Under the pieces are notes generated by a model. It was not told where the DNA came from, did no database searches, and was given only the letters and a program-made list of their open reading frames with translations. Positions 1 to 9,362 of a stretch of DNA of 30,886 nucleotides are shown one piece after another. How positions within the stretch are numbered: the first letter of the stretch is position 1; each line of letters opens with the position of its first letter. Location of the stretch: NCBI GenBank assembly GCA_011319805.1, contig SJRY01000215.1, positions 1 to 30,886 of the forward strand, in the 5' to 3' direction. Made by a program: the position numbers and the translations under genes. Origin of the DNA: Macrocybe gigantea (lineage: Eukaryota; Basidiomycota; Agaricomycetes; Agaricales; Callistosporiaceae).

Positions 1-502
1 TATTCAAGTCGAGGCACATAATTTTGCACGTGGTCTCAATATCCTCAGGGACCTCATCCTCTTTATACTACCAATGCACTCTGTAAGAAGGCAGACAACA
101 ATATGCATGCCTCTTGGTTACGATTCGGGAATCAAGAAATACATTGGTGCTTCCATGTTTCGCTTCCACAATGCAGGAAAGCCAGAGTCCTATGAGCACC
201 CACTTTACAAGAGAATGGGCTTCATGAAGTTGGTGACAGGCAATGAACTAATATGCTTGTTGCTATCACACACTTGTGAACATGTGCCAATCAATGCATA
301 TCGAGCATGGTTCAATTTTGTCGAGAGTGATGAATGCTCCTGAGGATGGGGGCCTGAAGACTCCATCCATGTCATGACTCTGTGCCATAACTAGAACAGG
401 CCAACCAATGCTAGTATATGCCTTTGTGCATTCCTGGTTCATTAAACCTAATGTCGAATAAGGTAGCAGGTGCTTTTATCCTGGATCTGGGGGGGCGGAT
501 AA
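1..502 (+). pseudogene. LINE-A ORF2 C-terminal remnant
   Basis: This is the C-terminal end of a LINE ORF2, downstream of RNase H. Recognisable stretches such as KKYIGAS-FRFH-AGKP and RMGFMKLVT-NEL match the intact version near 24980-25110. The cysteine/histidine region that follows is interrupted by an in-frame TGA at about 341, where the better copies read TGC or CGG codons. Only 89 residues stay open (74-343). It lacks the reverse transcriptase and the RNase H catalytic residues, so it is dead. Confidence 0.75.
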
Positions 503-959
503 CTGCCCTTTTGCAGTAGGTGATGCTTTGGGTTATGGCTCCTCACAGGGCCTTTGTGTGGAATTAAACTATAACCAGCCTTCGGACTGGGAGACCTAGA
601 GCATCAATTCAGTGGAGTGTTTTGATGAAAATGAACACCAAGCTTTATTGTGAATCGCAAACTCTGCGACGCTTGTTTGTTATGGGCCCTTCTGGACCCC
701 TTACATGGAATTGACCACATCTGGCTCCTAGGAGCTGGTGAATGCAAGCCTAGTGGGCAAGTCAGCATGAGCATAGCATGAGCCTAAGCAGGATGGGCAC
801 GAGCAGGAGACACAGGATTAGTATGCCCTCTATGTATATCGCCTCAGTCTGGTTTCATTGGACTAGTTGTATTTATCATAGATACCCTCATGTATGTACA
901 AGCAGACTGCCATCAAGCACCACTATATAAATTGTTGATATAAAGAAAAAAAAAAAAAA
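1..959 (+). mobile_element. LINE-A: decayed 3' end of a non-LTR retrotransposon
   Basis: The segment aligns by eye with the 3' end of the better preserved plus-strand copy at about 24850-25754: same order of RNase H tail, C-terminal cysteine/histidine region, 3' UTR and A tract. It enters from outside the window and ends in 14 A residues (946-959). Compared with the copy at 24850-25754 most CpG sites read TpG or CpA, so it is an old copy. The 3' UTR end has the family-typical ATATAAATTGTTGA just before the tail. Confidence 0.85.
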
Positions 960-1265
960 GGAATGCTCCATTACACGGTATGCATCATGTATCAGGTTGT
1001 TTTCAGTCCTTTTCCTGCTTATTGTGCTCTATGCTTTTACTCCCTACTTGATCACATGACTAATCACATGACTATTTCAGACACAGCCTGTCAGGTGTCA
1101 CCTGACCTGCTACTTTGGGCTTCCACAATCATCCCTAGGTTACTACCCCAGTTATCAAAGGTTACATGACCATGGTGCTGTCTCAGAATTGATTACCAAC
1201 CTGAGTCACCAAGCATATGACTGTAACTGATGATGGGTCACATGTCTATTCCTACTTTCAAGGTA
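960..1265. other. Unassigned spacer between LINE-A and LINE-B
   Basis: I recognise no gene or TE domain here. It is CpG-poor like the flanking decayed LINEs. The only visible structure is a 17-nt inverted repeat, GTCAGGTG-T-CACCTGAC, at 1090-1106, and two ATCACATGACT-like repeats near 1050-1070. The short open frames have no recognisable content. Confidence 0.5.
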
Positions 1266-1344
1266 CAGGGGATGAGTGGGAATCAAACCCACAACCTTGC
1301 CAGTGACTGCACAGCCACCTCTCCAGTCTTCAGTGGTGATTAAA
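1266..1344 (-). repeat. tRNA-like / SINE-head-like patch (minus strand)
   Basis: Read on the minus strand, the patch contains GGTGGCTGTGCAGTCACTGG, which resembles a pol III A box, followed by GTGGGTTTGATTCCCAC, which is a T-arm and B box with T in place of the usual C of GTTCGA. The distance between the two boxes is shorter than in a normal tRNA, so a full cloverleaf is not supported. A degraded tRNA-derived SINE head is the simplest reading. No SINE body or tail could be delimited. Confidence 0.35.
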
Positions 1345-2733
1345 CCAGGCCCTACAACTCTGGCCGGTAGCACTGGTGATGTCAACATATTCTCCATCCC
1401 TATGCATGATGGACCTCAGCACCATCTTGGAATGCATTTGCATGAAATCATCAATGCGCACCTCCCTTCTCAAGGGAAGGCAACTTGTTTTGCCAACCCC
1501 ACCCCTCATAACTCCCCTTCCAGTACTGGCCTGGAAGACTCCAGATCGAACCAGGGCGCTCACCCTCTATGACTACCTCAGAATCTGAACTGCCCTCCTC
1601 CCCCTCAGTCGCAGTCCTGTTTTCACACCCCTGGTCATGGACTGCTCCTCCAGTAAACAGGGCTACTCGCCCTGCTGGGTAAGCACTCCTATGCACAAGT
1701 ACTGGCCCAACTGGCCAATGCTCCTGCCAAGGCTATTGTAGCTTTGGCAAAGACCTTTCCCCACCTTCCCACTAAAAAGATTATCTTTTTGCAGAAGGAA
1801 GTGACTGGGGAGCCTTCCAGACTGCCTAAGAAGAAGGCAAAGTCCACATCTCATGGTCCATCCTGATGTAATGTCAGGGTGACCTTTACTTTCCCTGCGG
1901 ACAACACTTCTGTTGCTGCTAGAACTCTTCTCTCAGCCTTCAATCGAGGGCTGACTGCTGGCAAGTCCTGGATTCAATGTGAATCCATCCAGGATTACTC
2001 TGCCTCCTCATTCTCTTGCTTGATGATGAATGTGGCATCCTCTAAGGACCTCAGCATTTTGCATGAGGCCACTCTCTGATATGCTTTGGCAGGATCTACT
2101 GTCAAGCTTGCCATTCCCATGAGTATTTTCTATGTAAAACTGCTCGATGGACTATATTTCAATGTCGACAGCAGTGTCCTTACTGTCTGGCAAGCCTATG
2201 AGATTTTCTGAGACTCCTTGTTCTCAAATCTCATCACCCTTGTTGGAGTGCCACGTATCATGCATAACTCTAAAAATTCTGATACTGCAACCGTTTGGTT
2301 CAATATCAAAGATACATCAACTGGCCAGAATGTGAAGGCTCTGAACAACTGCACTGTTATGGTCTGGAATTGGCAGTGCTGGTGCTATGCCACTTTCTTC
2401 ACTGGGAGCACTCTGCTTTGAAGTGCAACCAGCAGTCTCTCTGATGCCCAATCTGTGGGGAATCCTATAGAAAAGAACACCATTACATGCTTGCATCTTG
2501 CTGCAAGGTGAGACCTAAGGCTAACCCTCCTCATGAGGCAACTCTGGCAGGCCAGCCCTGCTCCCATGCTCCGAAGTATCTTAGCTGCAGCAAAGATCAC
2601 TCTACCAATGACTGGAAGTGTGCCTTCTGAAAGAACCAGTTTGATTATCAGCTGGTATGTGATCAAGCATAATCAAGTCCCAAACATTCTAACGCCCCCC
2701 CACAGCATAATGTAGGAGGCTGACACATCATGA
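1345..2733 (+). pseudogene. LINE-B ORF1 (gag-like) remnant
   Basis: This is a remnant of the RNA-binding ORF1 protein. Segments equivalent to AGDVNMFS, AHLPS-GK, AKTFPHLP and the DTSTGQNVKALDN region are visible in different frames. The zinc-knuckle part (about 2390-2730) is still recognisable at the nucleotide level but not openly translated. A stop at about 1865 (TGA) corresponds to CGA in the copy at 7511, a CpG transition. The ORF ends in an ATGA that overlaps the ORF2 start (2730-2733), as in the other copies. Confidence 0.75.
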
Positions 2734-4341
2734 GTGACACATCCAGTGGGCCAGCCCCGGCTGTTGTTCCTGGATCAGGCAGGCGCTCATTGATTTCTTC
2801 ATTTCATATTTTCTCTCAGAATATAAATAGAAAATATGTACATATGGACGTTCTCCTCTCCACTCTTGGAGAAGACCATGATATTTTGTTTTTCTAAGAA
2901 CCTGCTTGGAACGTATTAAGACATGCCCCATCAGCATACAACACTGATGGGGAGCCAGTAATTGGAGGTCCCAGTTATCCCAACCGGACTTGTATTGTCT
3001 GCCACTCATTATATGAAGACCCTCATTATATGATGGCTTATATTCACAACCGCCTATGGTGGTTGCATCCCTCCCTCAGACATGATCTTATTGATAGTCA
3101 TGATCTGATGGTTATTAGCTTCTCCATGCCAGGAGAACCTTTATTTCTTGCAAACACCTACTCTGATATAGATGGAAGCACTATTCACCCACTACACGAT
3201 TGTGCAGAAAGACCTGATTTCTCTAACCTGTCTTATCTGGAGGGAGATTTCAATTGTCATTATGAACTCTGGGATGGAGTCCATACTTCGCAGCATACAT
3301 GAGGGAGATGCTGTGTAATGCAGCCCTCGATCTTGGACTACAATGGGCAGAGCCATCTAACCATGGCTCGACCTTTATCTCACACAACTCAGAGCTTCGG
3401 CTCTTAGTTATTAATTTGGTGTTGATCCCTGTTGATCTGGCTGAGACGGCACCTGTCATTGTTGATGACCTCAGACTGACCTCGGACCATTGTCCGCTGT
3501 CACTCTCATTAGATATTCCACTGCTAGACCATTCCGATCCATGCCAGACTCTTCCAAAGGACAGTTTGCCTGAGTTTATCTCTGACATTGCTGGTGATTT
3601 GCTCGGTATGGACTTGGTGCCAATCGAGTTACCAGATGATCTGGAGAGCATCCTTGACACTCTCTCCCGATCAGTTGACTGTGCTTGGAATCTCCATTCT
3701 AAGGAGTGCAAGCTATCAAAGTGGAGCAAAGGCTGGTGGAACCAGCATTGTTCCAAAACCTTGGACACCTTCAGACAGACCCAGTCTGAGGGTGACTATT
3801 GCATCTGGCAGTGAGCTATTAAAGATGCTAAACACACCTTCTTTGATCAGTGAATCAAAGAAGTCGCTGAGAAATTGCGATGTTCATGGGATTTAGCTGC
3901 ATGGATGAAGCAGAGGCTGCTTCCAGCCTATGAGGCTATCTCCTTCCAAGGACAACCTTATAACTCTATTGAGTTGCTGTGAAACACACTTGATAAATCT
4001 TATAATGCTATGTCTGATCGACCAGTCAATTTGGATAAGCTCGATGAACTCGAGCCACATCCAGTTTGGGACTGGGTCTTGTTTTCTACTACAGAACTCT
4101 GAGAGTCCTTGGAGCCCTGCAATAATACCTCTGCTCTAGGGCCTGATCATCTGTCCTGGGGCCATATGAAGCAGCTTGTAAAATTCCCTCACTTGGCTGG
4201 ATTTGTCCTGAACATTGCTAATGCATGTTTGGAACTGGGCCATTGGCCCTCATACTTCAAGCAGAGTTTGTCGGTCATCATTCTGAAGCCCAGCAAAACC
4301 CCAAAAGCCTTTCACCTGATTGTGCTTTTAAATACCCTCAG
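2730..4341 (+). pseudogene. LINE-B ORF2 remnant: endonuclease and start of RT
   Basis: The start ATG overlaps the ORF1 stop. Endonuclease segments are visible: a degraded LISSFHIFSQNINRKY start, SFSMPGEPLFLANTYSDIDGS (3118-3180) and the YLEGDFNCHYELWD motif (3230-3275). After these come the RLTSDHCPLSLSLDIPLLD region and the linker before the RT. Stops near 3813, 3850 and 4099 are TGA where sister copies have CGA. The RT is cut at its N-terminal part, before the catalytic motifs. No function is expected. Confidence 0.75.
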
Positions 4342-4640
4342 TGCTATGCAAAACCAAGTCTGCACATAGGTCACTCTAACTAACTCTTAGATGTGAGAGG
4401 CGGGGAGAAGTATGCTATTACTAGCCAGCTTGAAGCTGAGTTCTACTATGTACAATTTAGATATTTATACATTATGACTACTGAGCACAGGCCATGACTA
4501 TACCATCCTTGTGTTTACGTGAAACCCCCTACCCTAAATTGAATGAGTAAGGATTCTACTGCACTCCTCATGGTATCCTATGGATGCTGCATAATAACCC
4601 TATGCCCTAGTCAGTGCTGATGCATTGTTGTGATAGGGTT
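4342..4640. other. Unassigned sequence between LINE-B and Copia LTR
   Basis: About 300 bp that match neither the LINE family nor the Copia LTR seen elsewhere in the window. No open frame of note, no obvious repeat. It may be old host sequence or another TE remnant. The right border is sharp, at the TGTTAAAAC end of the LTR (4641). Confidence 0.45.
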
Positions 4641-4725
4641 TGTTAAAACTAGGCACAGGGAACACTCTGGATGAGCCTTAGAACCTAGAAGTCCTGAGTG
4701 AGAATACTAGTAATTGAGTTATGTA

Positions 4726-4753
4726 CAGTCCCCTTGCAAAAGTTTTGCAACAT
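4726..4753 (+). repeat. Tc1 terminal inverted repeat, left
   Basis: The first 28 bp of the element, mirrored at 5930-5957 with one mismatch at position 5. It contains an internal palindrome, TTGCAAAA-G-TTTTGCAA. Confidence 0.88.
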
Positions 4754-4821
4754 GTAAATAAATAAAAACATACTCTTGAAAGAATTCATTTTTACACCAC
4801 CACAACTCTATGCTATGTAAT

Positions 4822-5873
4822 CTAGTATTTGGTAGATCCACCTTTGGCCTCTATAACATCTTTTACCCTGTCTGGCATGCTTCCAACTAAAGTATTTATC
4901 AATTCCAAGTCCAGTTTTGCCCACTCTGCCTGAAGCATACTCCACAATTCATCCACATTCTGAGGAAGAGTTGGCCTGCTATTGATCCTACTTTTGAGCA
5001 GAATCCAAACATGTTCAATGGATTGAGGTCTGGAGACTGTGCTGGGTGAGGGAGAATGACCATGTTCTGATTTTTTCGCCATTCTTGTGAAGCCTTGGTA
5101 TGGTGAATAGGGGCCCCATCTTCCATGACTGCTACCTGCCCTCTCTCTTCACTTAGCTCCTTATAGATATCCCAAAGGGGACCAGAAAGGATTAATCTGA
5201 TATAATCTGACCCCTTTCTGGCATCCTTTGGGATTCTAATAAGGGGACCAAGCCTCCCATGTGCCATACACCCCCAAATCATCAAACTTTGCCTTCCTGA
5301 CTTGAAAGTTGGAGTGAGACACTTCTTGTCATACTTCTCTCCAGGTCTCCTGCACACCCAGACCACCCTAGAGTTTTTCCCAATCTCCACAGATGACTCA
5401 TCTGTCCAAATCATCCGGTTCCAGTCCTCACTCCCCCAACCCTGGTGTTCCTTCGCCCATACAAGCCGTGCCTTCTGATGCTCAGGCTTGAGATAAGGTT
5501 TCTTGGCTGCAACATGTCCTTTCATGCCTAAATGATTGCTGATAGCCCTCCTAACAGTGTCTGGATGGACAGGATTGTCTCGAGAGGTGTTGACATTTTG
5601 GGTGAGCTCGGAGAGAGTTTGGCGTCTGTTTCCATCTAGAGAAACTTTGAGATGTCGTATGGACTGCTCATCTAGCTTGGGTGGTCTACCCAAGCATAGG
5701 GTATCATCAAAATGACCTCGGGTATCATAGTTTTTGAGAATGCAAAAAATGGTGCTGCGGTCCCTTCCAACAAAAGTGGCAATATCTTGAATTGGCATAT
5801 TTTCTTTGGATTTGTGATAGATGAGGGATCGCAGCTCTGGTGATGTGTTTTTGGTTCCAGGTGTCTTAGGCAT
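4822..5873 (-). pseudogene. Tc1 transposase, one frameshift
   Basis: Cut-and-paste transposase of about 350 residues, the usual Tc1 size. The start ATG at 5873 begins MPKTPGTKNTSPELRS. Residues about 10-110 form the helix-turn-helix DNA-binding part with the GRPPKL hook motif (about 62-67). The catalytic core shows IWTDESS (first Asp), VMEDGAPIHHT (second Asp) and, 34 residues later, the glutamate of the IEHVW motif, so it is DD34E. The frame slips by one base at about 5016-5022, between the SPDLNP motif and that glutamate. The C-terminal 62 residues, down to the stop at 4822, are therefore in another frame. The rest is open, so inactivation is recent or minimal. Confidence 0.9.
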
Positions 5874-5929
5874 GGTAGGTGGGGTATGGGCAGGTGTAGA
5901 GAGTAATTTTTATTTATTATTTACATGTG

Positions 5930-5957
5930 ATGTTGCAAAACTTTTGCAAGGGTACTG
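5930..5957 (-). repeat. Tc1 terminal inverted repeat, right
   Basis: Mirror of 4726-4753. Beyond it both ends share a loosely repeated ACATGTAAATAA stretch, offset by a few bases. Confidence 0.88.
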
Positions 5958-6140
5958 TACAAGTACTTGCCTAGAAGTCCTGAGTGAGAATACTGGGGAC
6001 TTCAAGGCACTCTGTGCTACCTATATATATATGTAGAAGGCTGTGTGCATTGCTAGGCGCATAGCCTGGGTCCTGTCCTATGCACAAGTCCAGATAGGAG
6101 GGACATTTCTAACACCTCCCCCTGACCTGAACTGTCTAAA

Positions 6141-6385
6141 CTATGTACCTACAAGTCCCATTTTCTGTCTACAGAATTCAACCTTTGGTACAGTAAGTGG
6201 CTTGGTTAACAAGTCTGCAACTTGTTCAGTTCCTGGAATAAATTCTGGCAGAATCCTCTTCTGCTCCACTGTATCCCTAAGCCAGAAGTATCACAAATCC
6301 AGCTGTTTCATGCGCCCATGATGCTCTGGATTCTTTGTAACACTCAGTGCAGACTGATTGTCAATCTTGAGTGGTGATGGTTGGG
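6141..6385 (-). pseudogene. Copia pol C terminus (RNase H), broken
   Basis: The translated minus strand gives SPLKIDNQSALSVTKNPEHHG, LDL-stop-YFWLRDTVEQK and PGTEQVADLLTKPLTVPKVEF, the classic Copia/Ty1 RNase H C terminus. The in-frame TGA within LDL*YFWL corresponds to CGA (Arg) in the copy at 28079-28120, again a CpG transition. The reading frame ends at TAG (6143-6141), about 25 bp before the LTR. Only the last third of RNase H is present. Confidence 0.8.
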
Positions 6386-6584
6386 GATGGCACCTCTTTC
6401 CGCAACGCCCATTTGTAAACAAGTGTAAACAACTCACTGTCATCGTTTCTATCGCTCTACACTGTCATCAACTGGACAGATCTTGTATCAAGTTGCATAC
6501 CCGAGTTTCTAACACTCTTGAGCCCTTCTGTTTCCTATATCGCAAAAATCGGCTGAAAATCAACCAGTCTACTAGAGGTTTTTG
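6386..6584 (+). promoter_or_regulatory. LINE-C 5' UTR / probable internal promoter region
   Basis: About 200 bp preceding ORF1, matching the reverse complement of 22305-22500 in LINE-E. It includes the tandem TTGTAAACAAGTGTAAAC block and the conserved AAAATCGGCTGAAAATC. LINEs normally carry their promoter here; that role is inferred from family knowledge, not from a recognised element. Confidence 0.6.
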
Positions 6585-8435
6585 ATGAGCGACGATCTGC
6601 TCAACATTGTCGGTGGTGGCGGTCATGCACTGCTCAACCCGCACCCAGGACGGCCCACTGCTGGCCCATCCCGCTCCCCTGCTCCTCCTCCCCCACGGGG
6701 AATGTGAGCCTTCTCTTCCAAGGTGGCGACGGTCTCATGGATACTGATGACACCAACCCCTCGAACGCAGGAGGGCCTACCGTACTCTCTGCCCCCCCCT
6801 CTCCGTCGATCTTGTCCACTGAGGCAGCATACAACAACAATGCCATTGGCATCGCGATCTTCCATGACGGGGATCGGTTCCTTCACAGTGAAGCCAAGGC
6901 CACAGCCAAATCTCTCGCCGCCCTCAAGGCTTGGATCTTGAAGGTCAGCTCTTCCTCCGTCTCTATTCCGGCAGGATACCAGTATGCTATCGCCGAGGGC
7001 ATTGCGACGTTGGTCAGCAGTGCAGGCAACATTAATATGTTTTCCATCTCTATGCTAGATGGACCCCAGCACCCCTTAGGTAGGTGCCTGCAAGAAATTG
7101 TCAACGCCCACCTTCCCTCCTGTGGAAAGATGACTCGGTTCACCGATCCTCATACCTCTCCTTCTGGCACTATATGTCCTGAAGATTCCCACTCGAACAT
7201 GGGCACTCGCCCTCCGAGACCGCCTCGGAACCTGAACCGCCCCCTCCGCCACAGCCACAGTCCCGCTCCCGAACTCCGGGTCGTGGTCTGCCCCTCCTGT
7301 CAATAGGGCTACCCGCCCTGCTGCTGGCAAGTGCTCGTATGCGCAAGCCTTGGCCCAACCAGCCAACACTCCCGCTGAAGCTATTGTAGCTTTGGCAAAG
7401 ACATTTCCACACCTCCCCACAGAAAAGATCGTCTCCTTACAAAAGGAAGTGACGGGGGAGTCTTCCGGACTGCCTAAGAAGAAGGCTAAGTCCACTTCGC
7501 ATGGACTGTCCGAATGTAATGTCAGGGTATCCTTTACTTTCCCAGTGGACAATACGTCTGTTGCCGCTGGGACTCTTCTCTCTGCCTTCAATCGAGGGCT
7601 GACTACTGGCAAATCCTGGATTTGATGTGAATCCATCCAGGACCATTCCGCCTCCTCATTTTCATGCTTGATGACGAAGGTGGCATCACCCAAGGACCTT
7701 GGCATTCTGCGTGAGGCCGCCCTCCGGTGTGCTCCAGCTGGTTCTACTGTCAAGCTCGCTATTCCTACGAGCGTTTCCTATGTGAAACTGCTCGATGTAC
7801 CATACTTCAATGCCGATGGAAGTGTTATTACTGCCTGGCAAGCATACGAGATTCTCCGAGACTCTTCATTCTCGGACCTCATCACCCTTGTTGGAGTTCC
7901 TCGCATCATACACAACTCCAAGAACTCTGATACTGCGACTATTTGGTTCAATATCGAAGACACATCCACTGGCCAGAACGTCAAAGCTCTGGACAACTGC
8001 ACCATCATGGTCCGGAACTGGTGATGCCACTTCCGCGCTGCTCTCTCATCGCCGGGAGTCCCTCTCTGCGAACGCTGTTGGTGCTGGGGACACTCTGCTC
8101 TGAAGTGTAACCAACAATCCCTCTGCTGCCCGATCTGTGAGGAACACCACAGAAAGGAGCATCATCGCACTCTCGAGTCTTGCTGCAAGGCAAGACCCAA
8201 GGCTAACCCTCCTCGCGAGGCAACTCTGGCAGGTCAACCCTGCCCGCATGCTCCAAAGTGTCTTAGCTGCAGCAAAGACCACTCCACCGACGACCGGAAG
8301 TGTGCCTTCTGGAAGAACCGTTTTGATCCTGAATGGATCAAACAGCACTATCAGCTGGTATGTGATCGAGCATGGTCAAGTCCCAAATACTCTAATGCCT
8401 CCCTGCAGCGTAATGCGGAGGCCGACACATCATGA
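6585..8435 (+). pseudogene. LINE-C ORF1, gag-like protein with CCHC knuckles
   Basis: The ATG at 6585 begins MSDDLLNIV, followed by a Pro/Arg-rich stretch. A frameshift at about 6700 moves to the frame of LFQGGDGLMDTDD and STEAAYNNNAIGIAIF (6704-7306). The next frame holds AQPANTPAEAIVALAKTFPHLP and the basic KKKAKS cluster (7350-7625). Two in-frame TGA stops (7623 and 8022) stand where sister copies have CGA or CGT arginine codons. The C terminus (8026-8435) has three Cys/His clusters: CERCWCWGHSALKC, CPICEEHHRKEHH and CLSCSKDHSTDDRKC, typical zinc knuckles that bind RNA. The stop at 8433-8435 overlaps the ORF2 ATG. Confidence 0.85.
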
Positions 8436-8967
8436 GCAACACCTCCAGTGGATCAGCCCCGGCTGTCCTCCCTGGGTCGGGTGGACGCTCTTTGATTTCT
8501 TCGTTTCATATTTTATCTCAAAATATAAATAAGAAATATGTACATATGGACGTTCTCCTCTCCACTCTTGGAGAGGACTATGATATTTTGTTTTTCCAAG
8601 AACCTGCTTGGAACCTGCTAAGACAGGCCCCATCAGCACATAGCACTGATGGCGAGCCAGTAATCAGAGGTCCCAGTCATCCTGACTGGACCTGCATTGT
8701 CCGCCGCTCATCATATGAGGACCCGCCTCGTGTGATGACATATGTTCACAACCGCTTATATCGGTTGCGTCCCTCCCTTCGACGCGATCTTGTTGATAGT
8801 CGCGATCTGATGATCATCAGCTTCTCCACTCTGGGGGAGCGTCTATTCCTCACCAACGCCTACTCTGATGTGGATGGAAGTGCTATTCACTTGCTGCATG
8901 ATTGTGCGGAAAGACCTGACTTCCCCAACCTATCTTATTTAGGAGGGGACTTCCTCAGACCCGGTCT
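8432..8967 (+). pseudogene. LINE-C ORF2, 5' part: APE-type endonuclease (truncated)
   Basis: The start ATG at 8432 is read from the ATGA overlap with ORF1. The frame is open for about 178 residues. Features of the apurinic-endonuclease fold: SQNINKKYVHMDVLLSTL, then FFQEPAWN (the QE motif with the metal-binding glutamate), then LMIISFSTLGERLFLTNAYSDVDGS, then YLGGDF. The family motif GGDFNCHYELWD is cut after GGDF. About 525 bp present in LINE-B and LINE-E are missing, and the sequence continues directly with the LRPG/QTRSE region that precedes the RT. The deletion removes the catalytic Asp/His end of the endonuclease. The LINE-E insertion follows 11 bases later. Confidence 0.82.
8953..8967 (+). 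repeat. Target site duplication of LINE-E, left
   Basis: CCTCAGACCCGGTCT, identical to 22501-22515. It sits directly before the T tract that is the minus-strand poly(A) of LINE-E. Confidence 0.92.
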
Positions 8968-9362
8968 TTTTTTTTTTTTTTTTTTTTTAATTCAACAATT
9001 TATATAGCGGTGCACGGTGGCAGTCCGCTTGTAAATACACCAAGGTACCTACTATAAATACGACTAGTCCGAGGCCAACCAGACTGAAGGGAGATACATA
9101 GAGGGCTGCACTGCCCTGTTCTCTCGTGCCCGCGCTCGAGCTATGTGACTCGAGCTCACGCATACTCACTCGCTCGAGCACTGTCCCCCAACCCCAGAGG
9201 GTCGGTTGTGGTCAATTCCACGTAAAAGGTCCAAAAGGACCTATAACAATGCTGTTGCGAAGTTTGCGATTCGCATACCGCTTGGTCAGTGCTTCGGTCA
9301 CTGACCCGACTGTTTTAAGATTGTCCAGGTTGCCCCGGACGATCTCCGCTACAGAGCGGCAG
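8968..9362 (-). other. LINE-E 3' UTR and poly(A)
   Basis: A 21-nt T tract (8968-8988) followed by the family 3' UTR on the minus strand. The hairpin AGGTCC-TTTT-GGACCT is present at about 9228-9243, mirroring 25482-25497. Confidence 0.8.

Larger units (their letters stand above)
1345..4341 (+). mobile_element. LINE-B: 5'-truncated, heavily decayed copy
   Basis: Order and sequence follow ORF1 and the first half of ORF2 of the same family as the copies at 6386-25754 and 8968-22500. It starts inside ORF1 and ends abruptly inside the reverse transcriptase region (about 4341, in the IVLLNTL segment), where unrelated sequence begins. It carries many stops and frameshifts. CpG is strongly depleted relative to the other copies, with TpG/CpA at the corresponding sites. 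Confidence 0.85.
4726..5957 (-). mobile_element. Tc1-type DNA transposon (1232 bp)
   Basis: Terminal inverted repeats of about 28 bp begin CAGTCCCCTTGCAAAAG on the left and CAGTACCCTTGCAAAAG on the right (one mismatch). They are flanked by the TA target duplication expected for Tc1/mariner (4724-4725 and 5958-5959). The element contains one transposase gene on the minus strand. It interrupts a Copia LTR whose two halves resume on either side, so it inserted after the Copia element. Confidence 0.92.
4641..6114 (-). repeat. Copia LTR (about 240 bp without the Tc1 insertion)
   Basis: TG...CA-bounded LTR in minus orientation, homologous to the LTRs at 27002-27403 and 28286-28640. It has a TATA-rich stretch (ACCTATATATATATG at 6020-6034 on the plus strand), like the CGTATATATAGG of the other copies. 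It keeps only one unit of the GCAATGCACAGCC minisatellite that is expanded in the other LTRs. The duplicated CTCACTCAGGACTTC-type motif flanks the Tc1 insertion. Removal of 4726-5957 and one TA gives 240 bp. Confidence 0.8.
4641..6385 (-). mobile_element. Copia-type element, 3' end (minus strand), with nested Tc1
   Basis: Read on the minus strand, the segment runs from the end of pol (RNase H, 6385-6141) through a purine tract next to the LTR (6115-6130) into an LTR whose ends are TGTTAGAAATG (6114) and GTTTTAACA (4641). The same order and sequence occur on the plus strand at 27859-28640. The 5' part of the element is missing; the pol sequence stops where LINE-C begins. A Tc1 element interrupts the LTR. 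Confidence 0.8.

Noticed and set aside
1090..1106. 17-nt inverted repeat GTCAGGTG-T-CACCTGAC
   Set aside because: Short, isolated and without mirrored flanks or duplication; not enough to call an element or operator.
3250..3768. 172-codon open frame on the minus strand
   Set aside because: It lies opposite the LINE-B endonuclease/linker coding sequence and has no domain-like content; shadow frame.
7076..7753. 225-codon open frame on the minus strand
   Set aside because: Antisense to LINE-C ORF1; open because of its GC-rich Pro/Arg coding strand.
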